This document shows, piece by piece, positions 22,431-32,989 of a DNA stretch of 64,000 nt. Made by a program: the position numbers and the translations under genes. Every line of letters starts with the position of its first letter. Positions within the stretch are counted from its first letter, which is position 1. The notes under the pieces were generated by a model. That model did no database searches, was not told where the DNA came from, and saw nothing but the letters and a program-made list of their open reading frames with translations. Source of the stretch: Bolinopsis microptera. Lineage: Eukaryota > Ctenophora > Tentaculata > Lobata > Bolinopsidae. The stretch lies in the NCBI RefSeq assembly GCF_026151205.1, contig NC_087076.1:10082902-10146901 (forward strand). Reading direction: 5' to 3'.

Positions 22431-23464
22431 TGTAAGCAGTGGACACTTGCTTTTGAGTTCGTAGTTATTTGTATTTAATTATGTTTACAGACCAATGAAA
22501 ACAAGATAACTAATAGGAAACAACTCGGATAATAACAAAGGATTACAAATCGACTATACTGGAATACACCTCTAAATTACGCTACCCTTAAATAACTTCT
22601 ACAGCCCTTGCAGCACAACGCCTAGTATCTTAGTATATCTGCCCGCTCTTCCAGAGCCCTGCTGTGGTTACAAGACCACCCCATCGTCTGGCTCTATCAC
22701 GCCCTATTCTGCCTACTTCCCCATCACGGTCAACCCCTGTTGACCGTGCCTAACGGGATTCCGCCCTTAATCTACTCTTACAAGACCTCTACAGCACTCG
22801 AAGCTCAACGCATGGTATATTAGCCCGCTCGTCCAGAGCCCAGTTGTGGTTACACTACCACCCCCTCGTCTACATCTAAGCCAGGCAGGTACCGGAGCAC
22901 AGCTCCACTATATATAATGGACCGTGACAACCTTCTCTCCAGGACCCTACCGTAACGGTTCCTGGATCCAAGGTGTCCGGCATCAATGACCCTCCTCGAA
23001 TCGGGCAAACTCGCTATCCTTGCCTCTCCAAGCTTTTTACTATTTATAGTGCTCAGTGCGTGCTTTTTCACCCTATCTCCACACGTGCGCCCTTCCCACC
23101 TTGAGCAGCTGGTCTTATCTTCCAACAAAAGATTCATTGTTCCAAGTCACGGTGTCCCGACGAAGTTTGGTTTTAATCAAATGAACAAATCAGATGAAGC
23201 TACAATTCTAAGGATTCCAAGGTCGTCATAAATCACGCCTAATATCCTATTGTCCTCCCGGTCCCTGACTTCATTTATCAATTAGGCTACTTGCTAACTT
23301 TATTATCCTCCCTATCTAACTCTCTGACCACAAATTCATACTATAATATAAGATTCTCCGAATAAAAGTTCATACTGCAATATATTAACGTAACTCTACA
23401 AAATTCTCCGAATAAAAGTTTATACTACAATATATTAACGTAACTCTACAAATCACTGCTTACA
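22431..23464 (-). repeat. 5' LTR (right in window)
   Basis: 1034 bp, the partner of 12648-13681 with one visible mismatch. In the element's orientation it is followed by the primer-binding site and gag. Confidence 0.95.
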
Positions 23465-23466
23465 AA

Positions 23467-24894
23467 GAAACGTTCGCCAGCTTTGGTAAGCTCATCGATA
23501 GTGAAATAGAGAAGGGGGGAGGAAAGCGGTTTTCTGAAATTGGCTACGGTGACGATCAAACCGACCAAAACCTAGCTTTCGAGACTTGGATAAAGGACCT
23601 ATATAGAAAATGCTGCACTGAATACCTACCCTCAAGCATTCAAGCACTTGGGGTCGTGAGCAAAGAGAGAACTTTCGACTATCTTTACAGGTGGAGATAT
23701 TGCAACAAAAGAAGCCTCAATGAATGCTTCCAAGGGATAGTTGGTCCTTTGAAAAAGGTTTTCGAATTCACCATTAAAGATAAAATAAAGCTTCCATCAG
23801 GAAAGAATTATTTGCTTGTTCTATCTTACAACTCCGATGACGAGTCCGCATTGTTTCGTCCAGGAGACCACCTAGGAATATTTCCTACAAACTTGTCGTC
23901 TAAAAAAGATGAGGTGATTAGACGTTTTCACGATATTCCATTTCGTGGGATTCCATTAGTCCTAGAAGAAAAGATAGCAGTCCATAAGTCTTGGCGGGAG
24001 TGGAATGTTAATTTTTCAGGACTTACTTTTGATGAACTCCTATCCAATGTTACAGACCTCAACAGCATACCCCTCGGCTTAGAAAGATTGCTGGAAACAG
24101 TGACAGTGGAGAATGGAGATAGTAAGAACAGACTAAGCAAGACTAATACTACTAAAATAGACTGTGCACATTTCATTGGAGAGATGCCGACTATCAATAG
24201 ACGACTCTACAGTGTGGCATCTCTCCAGAACAAGGACCATACCGTCAATATTTTGGTAGGCATGCAGGAATTCGGTAAAGCAGGATTGACCACAGATTTC
24301 GTGAAACATGCGCCTATTGGTGAGAAGATTCAAGGATACTTCATCAGCAGCAAGGAGCAAATGAGACTGCCCCAAGATGACAACCTTCCTTTGCTCTTAG
24401 TTTCTGCCGGATCCGGCTTTGCCCCTTTTATGTCATTTATAGAGTTTAGGGAACGAGCAGTTCGCGCTGGTGCTAAAACAGGACCTATATTTATCTTCCA
24501 CGGTTGCAGGTTCAAGGAGCAAAATTTTCTAAACGAGCTGCTGAAGAAAGCCAGTACTGTGCTGACTATAAAGACCTTCAGAGCGTATTCTAGAACCGAA
24601 CCCGTCCAATCTGAAGTGGGTCGGTTTCGTACAATCTGTCACGAGATTTTTGCTAGTAATCCAGGTCCAACAACAGTGTCAGTGAAAAAAGGATATGTAC
24701 AGGATCTCATAAAAAAAGAGGGTGAAGTGGTTGCCAGAGTCGTAAGAGATGGTGGTTACATATATGTATGCGGAGGAACAAATATGGCTATTGGAGTCAG
24801 GAGACAGTTAGAGAGCACTTTGGAGGAGTGGAGGAGTGTGCCGCTAGGGGAACTGATCATTAACAAAAGATATCAGGAAGAAAAGTTTTCATGA
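23467..24894 (+). CDS. NOS: NOS reductase domain: end of FMN domain, FAD and NADPH domains
   Basis: Open from the LTR boundary to a stop at 24892-24894 (~475 codons). It begins inside the FMN domain (ETFASFGKLIDSEIEKGGGKR) and continues through the FAD domain (LGRLFE-like connecting region, RRLYSVAS) and the NADPH site (LLLVSAGSGFAPFMSF, YIYVCGGTNMA). It ends with the family-typical RYQEEKF. No ATG fits the frame at the start, as expected for an internal fragment. The only visible lesion is the frame mismatch at the LTR junction. Confidence 0.9.
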   Translation, partial: ETFASFGKLIDSEIEKGGGKRFSEIGYGDDQTDQNLAFETWIKDLYRKCCTEYLPSSIQALGVVSKERTFDYLYRWRYCNKRSLNECFQGIVGPLKKVFEFTIKDKIKLPSGKNYLLVLSYNSDDESALFRPGDHLGIFPTNLSSKKDEVIRRFHDIPFRGIPLVLEEKIAVHKSWREWNVNFSGLTFDELLSNVTDLNSIPLGLERLLETVTVENGDSKNRLSKTNTTKIDCAHFIGEMPTINRRLYSVASLQNKDHTVNILVGMQEFGKAGLTTDFVKHAPIGEKIQGYFISSKEQMRLPQDDNLPLLLVSAGSGFAPFMSFIEFRERAVRAGAKTGPIFIFHGCRFKEQNFLNELLKKASTVLTIKTFRAYSRTEPVQSEVGRFRTICHEIFASNPGPTTVSVKKGYVQDLIKKEGEVVARVVRDGGYIYVCGGTNMAIGVRRQLESTLEEWRSVPLGELIINKRYQEEKFS

Positions 24895-25588
24895 TTCACA
24901 CCGACCTGCCCAGAACCTCGTGCCTCAGAACCTCATTTAACCCTCGCGGCGCTCCTTTCAAGCACGTGTACTACTGCCCCAGTGACTCCGAGCTTCTGGT
25001 CGGGACCCAGTGAGAGGAGGCAACCTACCACGGGTAACAAACAAGATACGAAGCAGGGGATTTAAAGTAAAGGGCACTGGATCAGATATCCTGAACTACA
25101 AGAATATTATAGCCAGTGCTAGTCTATGTACTACTGACTTTAAAGAGTAACTGCGAACCTTGATGAGGGACAGGGATATATGGAGAGGGTTATCTGGCGT
25201 TGACGGGACTACGTTCCGACCTATAACAGTATAACTATTAGTAGTAGCAGCGAAAGATTCTGCAATTGTTAATTAAATGCAGAGCAATATGTTCAATGAT
25301 TTAATTAGTAAGGTTGTGAGAAAAGATTCAAAATTGTATTTTACTTTTTCGTTTAACTGTGTGTAAAATAAAATCTACATATAGAACTATTTTTAAAGGT
25401 GGGCAAAGATTCTTCATGCCCATGTGGGCCACGAAGATCTCTGGAAAAAGATAAGAAAAACTTTAACCTTAGAGAATACTGGAAATGAATTAAATTCAGA
25501 GCTTAGAGAGCCAGAAAAGTGAAAACAACGATCATAAAATCTAGAAACCTTTATCATGAGCTACGAAACCTTAAAGAAATTGAATGTC
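24895..25588. other. NOS 3' flank
   Basis: No further gene. An AATAAA lies near 25366. No poly(A) tract typical of a processed retrocopy follows the NOS stop. The last ~100 bp before the GGGGAC array are purine-rich. Confidence 0.4.
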
Positions 25589-26373
25589 GACGGGGACGGG
25601 GACGGGGACGGGGACGGGGACGGGGACGGGGACGGGGACGGGGACGGGGACGGGGACGGGGACGGGGACGGGGACGGGGACGGGGACGGGGACGGGGACG
25701 GGGACGGGGACGGGGACGGGGACGGGGACGGGGACGGGGACGGGGACGGGGACGGGGACGGGGACGGGGACGGGGACGGGGACGGGGACGGGGACGGGGA
25801 CGGGGACGGGGACGGGGACGGGGACGGGGACGGGGACGGGGACGGGGACGGGGACGGGGACGGGGACGGGGACGGGGACGGGGACGGGGACGGGGACGGG
25901 GACGGGGACGGGGACGGGGACGGGGACGGGGACGGGGACGGGGACGGGGACGGGGACGGGGACGGGGACGGGGACGGGGACGGGGACGGGGACGGGGACG
26001 GGGACGGGGACGGGGACGGGGACGGGGACGGGGACGGGGACGGGGACGGGGACGGGGACGGGGACGGGGACGGGGACGGGGACGGGGACGGGGACGGGGA
26101 CGGGGACGGGGACGGGGACGGGGACGGGGACGGGGACGGGGACGGGGACGGGGACGGGGACGGGGACGGGGACGGGGACGGGGACGGGGACGGGGACGGG
26201 GACGGGGACGGGGACGGGGACGGGGACGGGGACGGGGACGGGGACGGGGACGGGGACGGGGACGGGGACGGGGACGGGGACGGGGACGGGGACGGGGACG
26301 GGGACGGGGACGGGGACGGGGACGGGGACGGGGACGGGGACGGTGACGGGGACGGGGACGGGGACGGGGACGG
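25589..26373 (+). repeat. GGGGAC hexanucleotide array, ~131 units
   Basis: 785 bp of GGGGAC repeats with one visible deviation (GGTGAC near 26344). Because the unit is six bases, all frames stay open: Arg-Gly, Asp-Gly and Gly-Thr dipeptides on the + strand and Ser-Pro among those on the minus strand. The ORFs here are therefore artefacts of the repeat. Runs of four G every six bases should readily form G-quadruplexes. Length this uniform suggests recent expansion, although assemblers can misjudge such arrays. Confidence 0.97.
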
Positions 26374-28188
26374 TATCATGGTGGTGTGGTGCACAATTGT
26401 CGCCAAAATTTTGGATAAAAATAATATATTATCTGTATGACTTATCCTCGTCAGTTATAGGGACTGTTACATCTGAGAGACTTCCTAAAATCCAAATGGG
26501 AAATGCTTGGGCACATTCGTAACTCTCCAAAGCTGTTAGCACTAAGCTTTGCTGTTGATAGTAATACCATGCTAAATACGAAAGGAAGAATTGGCAGGTA
26601 TCAAAGTAATGTTTAAAACTATTCTACGTAACATTAATAAAATAAACGTTACAAGCTATTTTTATTATAAAAGACTGGAAACCTTGCCTCGAACCGTTAT
26701 ATTGTATGGAGAAATACATATTGGTTGTAATGTTAGACATTTTTAAGTTCATGTTCTAAATTTATTGTCCATGGGACAGTTTTGGACAGATTAAGACTGT
26801 ATTCATTTTATACAGTTTTAAAAACAATTATTGACATAGCCAATAGTTGTCAATAATCGTCTTAATGTACTTCAACAGTTATAAAATTACATTTAATGCA
26901 CACATAACAGGTCATCTTTGTTGAACTATGTTGATTTCTGGTGAAACTGCAGGCGTACTACTTGCATCAACAGGACAAGTAACTAATCAAATATGAAATA
27001 ATGTAAAATGATAGTCCCTTTGGTTTAAAGTAGTTAACCTCGTAAGGGTTTTGCACCAGTTCAATCTGAATGTTCACAAAATACACAGCATGCCTTTTTT
27101 AGCTTCTGTTTGGCCTCAAAACCTCAAAACACTTAGGTGCACACACGATTTATGATACATACGCAAAAAACGTATACAAAGATTTGGAAGTTCCTGCACA
27201 GCACTTATTATTGAGTTTTTTGGACCAGTTCCAGAACCTGTCTTCACGGTTGCACTTGTCCGGTAAATTTTGTTGTAGTGGGTGCACAGTTTTATATGAG
27301 CCAGCGTTTATCGTCGTCCACTTTGAGGTGAACAATATAGTTCAGGAGACGATATATCCTCTCCTGAACTTACCTCATGGTACTCAGCTCCGAGTCAATT
27401 ACATTGTTTACTTTGTACTTCTTTTTCAAGGTAAATTAAGTCATTTGTAGCACTCTTCTTTCTGATTAAGTGATTATACGGCCCGAGTGCCCTGCACCAC
27501 CCCGTGATCACTCAACAAATTAAAACTAAGTCACGTTAGTCGCATATTATATACACACAATGTGTTGGAATCTATTTCTATTTAATAGTTGTACTGTTAA
27601 CCCTTCTATGAGGATAATTATACTCCATATCCACCTTGCATCGCAACAACAAAGAAACCGTCACAAGGGTCTATACCATATTTCAAAATGTTCTAACGTT
27701 TTAAAGGTAGATGAAAATTGTGTATAAATAACAAGGCTACATTGGATACTATCCACGTAGCGTGGTGTTCAAAAGCCAATCGAAGTTGTTCCGTTTCTAA
27801 TGTGAGGGCTGAGCGTAATAGTATATAAGGTCACAAATACCACAACCTACACGCACGTACACGAGTCCTCATGAGGTGACGGCAGACACTGCTCCAAGAC
27901 CCCTTTCCAGTGTCCACATCATTCGATACACGTTATCATACATGCTCCGTTCCAGAGTAACACATTTCATTTTAACCAGTCATTGTTAATGTGTTGTCAG
28001 GTTTACTTGGACGTTTTGATTATTATTTTATCGGATTGCAATCTTATTTCGTGGGAATTTGTTTCTGTAGAAGCCGCTACATTACAGGGAGATGTTGCAG
28101 TTCAATGTATTTATCTAGCTTTTGTAAAACTCCCTGTCTTCACGTACGCAATCTCTAAATAAATTCCTCTTAGTTACAGTTGGCAACG
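26374..28188. other. Intergenic region upstream of GALNT
   Basis: No convincing gene. Small hairpins are present, for example the 11 bp inverted repeat AGTTCAGGAGA/TCTCCTGAACT near 27338-27369. The last few hundred bases presumably hold the GALNT promoter and 5' UTR, but no TATA or initiator can be assigned with confidence. Confidence 0.4.
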
Positions 28189-30908
28189 ATGGTCAGCTTA
28201 GACGACAAGCAGAAACCTTCCCTACTCTCTCAGATCTTCCATGCTCTCACATTCAGACGAGACTTCCTCAGAAAACGATTCATCGTTCGCTGTAGTCTTT
28301 TGTTACTTGGTTTATTTATATTTATTCGACTGTTTGGTAAAAGTGGTATAAATGTTGATGTTCATTTTGGAGAGCCAGATCATACGCACGAAAGTTTCTT
28401 AGAGTACAAACGTGATGACAATCGTCAAGAGAACATAAATAATGAAGCCTATCAAAAAAAGATTGAAAGACGAGCTCAGGATGAAATGCTGCAAAACCTA
28501 GGTGGTTTACAACCCCCTAAAAAAGACAATGCTATAGTAAAAGCTATCGAACCAGTAATACCGAAGGAGCCTGAAAAAGTTGCACCGATAGAGCCGGAGT
28601 TCGTCCACGCTTTTGTAGGTAAGACAAAGCTACCGCCTGTTTATTTGGACTTTGTGGATCTAAATCAGCCTTGGGACAAAGCGCAAGAGGTAAGGTACTA
28701 AACATTACGTTATTGGTTTTTCAGGCATGCCTTTTAGCGATTGCACAGAACTTTAAGTATTAGATAGGTTCCCTTTGTTGATAAGATAAGATTATAATTC
28801 CGATGAATTGCACCCTTCGCACTGGTTCATGATTCCCCCTAACCCTTACCAATATACATGTTAAAGTTAAACTTAAGCAAAGCCTAAAACGTTTACATCA
28901 GGAATCTCTAAAGAAAGATTGGAAACTGAACAAGTACCTAAGTGACCGGACGCCTTTAAACAGGGACACAGCGGACGGTAGACATCCCACCTGCAGTGAG
29001 AGATTGTTCCAGAAAAACCTTCCCACAGCAAGTGTCGTGCTAGTATTCTACAATGAGGCATTAAGTGTCGTCTTACGGACAGCACTGACTGTTCTTAAAG
29101 AGTGAGTAATCATTTAGTGGTAATGTCATTAGGTATTTCGTTTCAGTGCACCTATTATTATAATTTGACACGCTCTCCAGTTCGACAGGTACCGTAGTTC
29201 GACAAACCCTAAAGTTCTAAAGTCAACCTAAAATGCGCTACCTGAACTCTAATTCGGCACTTACCGGAGTTCGACCCTGGTGATTTCTGGCAAACTTATG
29301 TTGTCGACCTAGAGTGCGTATCATACTAGAATAGTGAATACGTGAATCGCATAAATGATATGTGTTCGAAGTATTCCATTATTTATCAATGGCTGATGGT
29401 ATGGAGCCACGCATAATAAACAATCCCCCCCCTCCCACTCATGTGAATACAAAACTAATTTCAGATCTGACCCTCGGTTGATTCACGAGATACTACTGTA
29501 CGACGACTGCAGCACAATTGAAGAACTAAAGGCACCTCTGGAAAGAATGATTGCATCTTATCCTAAAATACGTCTTGTTCGAGCGGCAGAACGGGGCGGT
29601 CTAGTAAGAGCACGACTCTATTCTTCAAGGGCTGCCCGAGGTGAGGTACTTCTCTTCCTGGATGCTCACTGTGAACCTACTCCGGGATGGCTGGAACCAC
29701 TGCTGGAGCCCATATCTAAAGACAGGACTGCAGTGACGATGCCCTCTTTGGATGTGATAGACTGGCAAACTTTACAGTACTCTGGAGCTGATACTATATA
29801 TGTGATAGGTGGGGTGAATTGGCTGATAAACATGTTGTGGGCTCCTATTCCTAAAAGGGAGAGAGAAAGAAGACAAAAGGAGGATCCATATCCCATCACT
29901 GCAAACCTAAAAACAGCTAGCATGGCTGGAGGACTTTTTGCAATGGATAGGTTGGTTCAAAATTGCATATAGTAAAAACCTTTTACTTCCTTCAACGGGG
30001 AACAATAAAAACTTGAAAAACAAAACATATTGCAATTCTGTTTCTTTAACTGTAAACAAAACTAAAACAGCTGTTAAATAAAAAATCAATGATTGGTACA
30101 CGACAGTGATGTATGTATGTTTCATTCCAGGTTGTATTTCAAGGAACTAGGTGAATACGACGAGGGTATGGGAGTGTGGGGCGGTGAGAACATGGAGCTA
30201 TCATTCAGAGTTTGGATGTGTGGAGGTTCCATGCATTTCATTCCCTGCTCCAAAGTTGGGCACATCTTCCGACCATCACATCCGTACGACTTCATGGGGA
30301 ATAACGGGGATGTTGTCCGAAAGAACTATATCAGAACAGCCAGAGTATGGTTTGACGAAGAGCTCGACTTCTTCTTCAAGATTAGACCTCAATTTGCTGA
30401 GGTGGATGTTGGTGATTTGAGTGATAGGTTAGCCCTCAGAGAAAGGTTAAATTGTAAAAGTTTTGCCTGGTTTATCAGAAACGTTTATCCTGAGCTGCCC
30501 TTGCAGCGAGATATGGTCGGAGCTGGTGAGTTTAAATCTGGGGAGGGTCGCTGTATGGACACTCGTGGAGGTGACCTAAGGCAAGGAGGAGTCCTTTATC
30601 TCGGAACCTGTAACGATGGAGGTGGAAGGAATCAAAACTCAAACAAGTTTATGATGCTCACAAAAGACAACAAGTTGATGGGATTAAACTTTTGCGCTGA
30701 CAGCGGATTTTCTGAGGAGTTGCAGTTTCACATTTGTCATGATCAGGGAGGCGCCCAGGCGTTTAAATACGATCCTGTTACAAAGCGCATCCACCAAGAT
30801 GGTGGCAAGAAGTGTGTCACGGGGGACATAGGTAAAGGGAAGGTTATTACGGCAGATTGTAAAGACGGTGATAAATCTCAGTCATGGGAATTTGAATATA
30901 AATATTAA
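28189..30908 (+). CDS. GALNT: Polypeptide N-acetylgalactosaminyltransferase, four exons (654 aa)
   Basis: Exons at 28189-28689, 28902-29101, 29465-29950 and 30131-30908 join in frame with GT-AG introns of 212, 363 and 180 bp. The enzyme adds GalNAc to Ser/Thr to start mucin-type O-glycans in the Golgi. It is a type II membrane protein with its anchor at residues ~31-49, then a stem. The GT27 catalytic domain has SVVLVFYNEA, LLYDDCS, FLDAHCEP (the metal-binding DxH) and WGGENMELSFRVW. A C-terminal ricin-type lectin domain starts near GRCMDTRGGD and runs to the end. The ATG at 28189 is the first suitable Met after an in-frame TTG. The length is slightly above the usual 560-630 aa because of a long stem. 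The paralogue group is not assignable by eye. Confidence 0.93.
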
Positions 30909-31190
30909 GTAAATATTAAATATCGGTTTTTGTTTAAGGCGTCAAGAAAATTCACGAGTTTTCCAAGATAACTGGCCTAATAAAACTTTGAGAGTTTGAG
31001 GTTGAACCAAGCAACTTATTGAATGATACATATCAATTTGCAAGTGATTCTACAACAGCCACGGTATCTTGTGTACATCTGTATTGTTCAATAAAGTAAA
31101 ATAATTTGATAAAAAATTATTTAATAAAATAATTATTTATTTTACAGTACAATTTAACAACATCAATGATAAATAAATCAGCGGAGGCTT
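30909..31190. other. GALNT 3' flank with polyadenylation signals
   Basis: AATAAA hexamers follow the GALNT stop (near 30979 and again around 31092-31127), so the transcript probably ends here. Nothing else is recognised. Confidence 0.5.
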
Positions 31191-31278
31191 GAGGAGGTTT
31201 CAAGTGCCGAAGGTCACTAGTGACCTTCGGCACTTGAAACCTCCTCAATAGTCAATAAGCAGCTGCTTATTGACTATT
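31191..31278. repeat. Two perfect palindromes back to back (56 bp and 32 bp)
   Basis: 31191-31246 is a perfect 56 bp palindrome centred on CACTAGTG. It is followed without a gap by a perfect 32 bp palindrome, 31247-31278, centred on CAGCTG. Both have no spacer, so each would extrude as a simple cruciform or fold into a hairpin. Confidence 0.95.
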
Positions 31279-31429
31279 GTTGGATTAGAGAAACCATCTC
31301 AACCATCAGCTACGAAATTGTAAAATTATACAAAATATAAAATTGTAAGAATCTAAAAATACTTCAACAAACAAAGTCTTATTCTTAAAAACTTTTGGGT
31401 ATATTTGTTGACATAGGAAAGCCCGCGTT

Positions 31430-31466
31430 CAATTAATGTCCGTTCAAATAAAGTCCAGTAAGGTAC
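31430..31466. repeat. Solo terminus of the GAACGGACATTA transposon family
   Basis: The phrase CGTTCAATTAATGTCCGTTC followed by AAATAAAGTCCAGTAAGGTA matches the right end of the elements at 8567-9455 and 41195-42518. No opposite end is nearby. Confidence 0.65.
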
Positions 31467-31493
31467 CTAGTACCTACATAATGTAAACACTCA

Positions 31494-31646
31494 AACCCCA
31501 ATTTACTGTGAACCCCGGCCCGATTTACTGTGAACCCCGATTTACTGTGAACCCCGATTTACTGTGAACCCCAATTTACTGTGAACCCCGATTTACTGTG
31601 AACCCCGATTTACTGTGAACCCCAATTTACTGTGAACCCCGATTTG
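31494..31646. repeat. Minisatellite, 17 bp unit ATTTACTGTGAACCCCG
   Basis: About eight to nine units, several alternating CCCCG and CCCCA. The unit resembles the terminus of the CAGTAAAACCCC mini-transposon at 45103-45264 (CCCCGATTTACTGTAG), so the array may have grown from such a terminus. Confidence 0.9.
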
Positions 31647-31721
31647 CCGCGGCTGAGTAGTGAGTTGAGTGAGAAAATTGCGGAAGTTTTAAAGGAATGT
31701 AAAAATAAAATAAAACTAATT

Positions 31722-31990
31722 GACATTGTTTCATTGAAAACTTATTGTTTCATTGAAAACTTATTGTTTCATTGAAAACTTATTGTTTCATTGAAAACTT
31801 ATTGTTTCATTGAAAACTTATTGTTTCATTGAAAACTTATTGTTTCATTGAAAATTTATTGTTTCATTGAAAATTTATTGTTTCATTGAAAATTTATTGT
31901 TTCATTGAAAATTTATTGTTTCATTAAAAATGTATTGTTTTATTGAAAACAATTATTGTTTCATTGTAAACCTATTGTTTCATTGTAAAA
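31722..31990. repeat. Minisatellite, 19 bp unit TTGTTTCATTGAAAACTTA
   Basis: About fourteen units, nearly identical in the first half (AAAACTTA) and shifting to AAAATTTA and then AAAAATGTA, with decay toward the right end. The gradient suggests expansion from the left. Confidence 0.9.
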
Positions 31991-32075
31991 TGTTAATGTC
32001 ATATGGATGAGCCCTAAACAGGCTTCGATGACTCGTTAACTTAATGAAAGATTTGTAATTGTCATGAATGACGAT

Positions 32076-32155
32076 ATAACCAAAACATTTGCTCTAACCA
32101 AAACATTTGCTCTAACCAAAACATTTGCTCTAAGTCTAACCAAAACATTTGCGCT
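32076..32155. repeat. Minisatellite, 18 bp unit AACCAAAACATTTGCTCT
   Basis: Four units, the last separated by a small insertion (AAGTCT). Third array in under 700 bp. Confidence 0.85.
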
Positions 32156-32989
32156 TGCAGTACGTGGCGCGGGCGCCGGCCGTCAGGCGGTAAAAATATT
32201 TTTTAAATTTTATCAAATCAATCCGAAAATATTCGTATCGCCATGTTCTTCTGAATTTTACTTTTCCGAGAAGCCAGCGCACTTGATATACTTCATTGAA
32301 TTTACATGACATAGGGTTAAAATGCTCCCCTGGCGAGATATCGGCGGAAACATTTCTCGATCACATGACATGACCAAATAAGGAAGTTAGTCTAATTTCT
32401 CGTATGGGTTATGGTTTTACCATATTATGCTTTAATACCATTATATGCTTAATGCTTGAGTGAGAGATTGGGTTAGGGTTAAGATTGGGGTGATCAGAGT
32501 ATATACGTTATAAGGAGACTAGTAATTGCAAGAGCCTGAAATGGAGGTTAATCCGGTGTCAAACTAACAATTTTCTGTCTGGAATGCAGACACGTTCAAC
32601 ACGTACTGAAGTTTGACAAAAGGTCTCGAACTACATAGTGTGCGTCTCGAACTAAAAGACGTGAATCGATTGTGATCTGTGAATTGGGGTTGATTTGCTT
32701 GGTTCGAGCTGGTCCCCTAGTAGCTCGAATATGCGCTGTCTCATATTATGGAAATACCTTAATGTCGAGAAAAAGTCACACATCTCTTCTTTGACAGACC
32801 AAACGTACAATCCTAGTTACCAACAATTGTGGGTAACATCCCTCATTAAATTCAATTGGAAAATACTGGTGTCGTTTGCCAGGGCCTAGAAAAACACATT
32901 AGCCCTTTTAATATGTTTTACTAGCCCTGACATAACATTTGACAATTAATCAGATATCCGTCCAAAAGTTCCGAACGTTCTATATCAAC

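Larger units (their letters stand above)
12648..23464 (-). mobile_element. LTR retroelement with gag and two glycoprotein genes but no pol
   Basis: A 10.8 kb element flanked by two 1034 bp LTRs that begin TGTAAGCAG and end CTGCTTACA. All genes are on the minus strand, so the LTR at 22431-23464 is the 5' one. The order is primer-binding site, gag, glycoprotein 1, glycoprotein 2 (a class I fusion-type envelope), then ~2.9 kb of non-coding 3' sequence. No reverse transcriptase, RNase H, integrase or protease motif is visible anywhere between the LTRs. Flanks read TCAAAG on the left and AAGAAACG on the right, allowing a 3-4 bp target duplication depending on where the LTR ends. Envelope-bearing Ty3/Gypsy-type elements, including the Tor group I recall from Oikopleura, are the nearest known parallel. 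The clade cannot be assigned without pol. Confidence 0.9.
9727..24894 (+). pseudogene. NOS: Nitric oxide synthase, intronless, disrupted by a LINE and an LTR element
   Basis: Three coding blocks (9727-10895, 12167-12647, 23467-24894) amount to ~1025 aa of a NOS, which makes NO and citrulline from arginine using heme, biopterin, FMN, FAD and NADPH. Block 1 is the oxygenase: WRNAPRCVGR holds the heme-ligand Cys118, and FFQDTEV matches the substrate-Glu region. Block 2 starts after RGGCPADWIWVVPP. It has a basic calmodulin-binding-like helix near KKVSFRILAKTIMYFLAMMK, then the FMN domain (YATEGGTA, FGLGSS). Block 3 has FAD/NADPH motifs (RRLYSVAS, SAGSGFAPF, CGGTNMA) and the terminal RYQEEKF. The ~45-residue FMN-domain autoinhibitory insert is absent, as in inducible forms. 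Only one Cys of the N-terminal zinc motif is seen. Animal NOS genes normally have many introns, so this copy may be a retrocopy. The frames do not rejoin cleanly across the LTR insertion. Confidence 0.93.

Noticed and set aside
25519-26522. Long ORFs of Arg-Gly, Asp-Gly, Gly-Thr and Ser-Pro dipeptides
   Set aside because: They are automatic readings of the GGGGAC array in its frames, not evidence of genes.
27150-27450. Overlapping ORFs on both strands
   Set aside because: Composition and lack of any motif suggest chance; the stretch contains a small hairpin.
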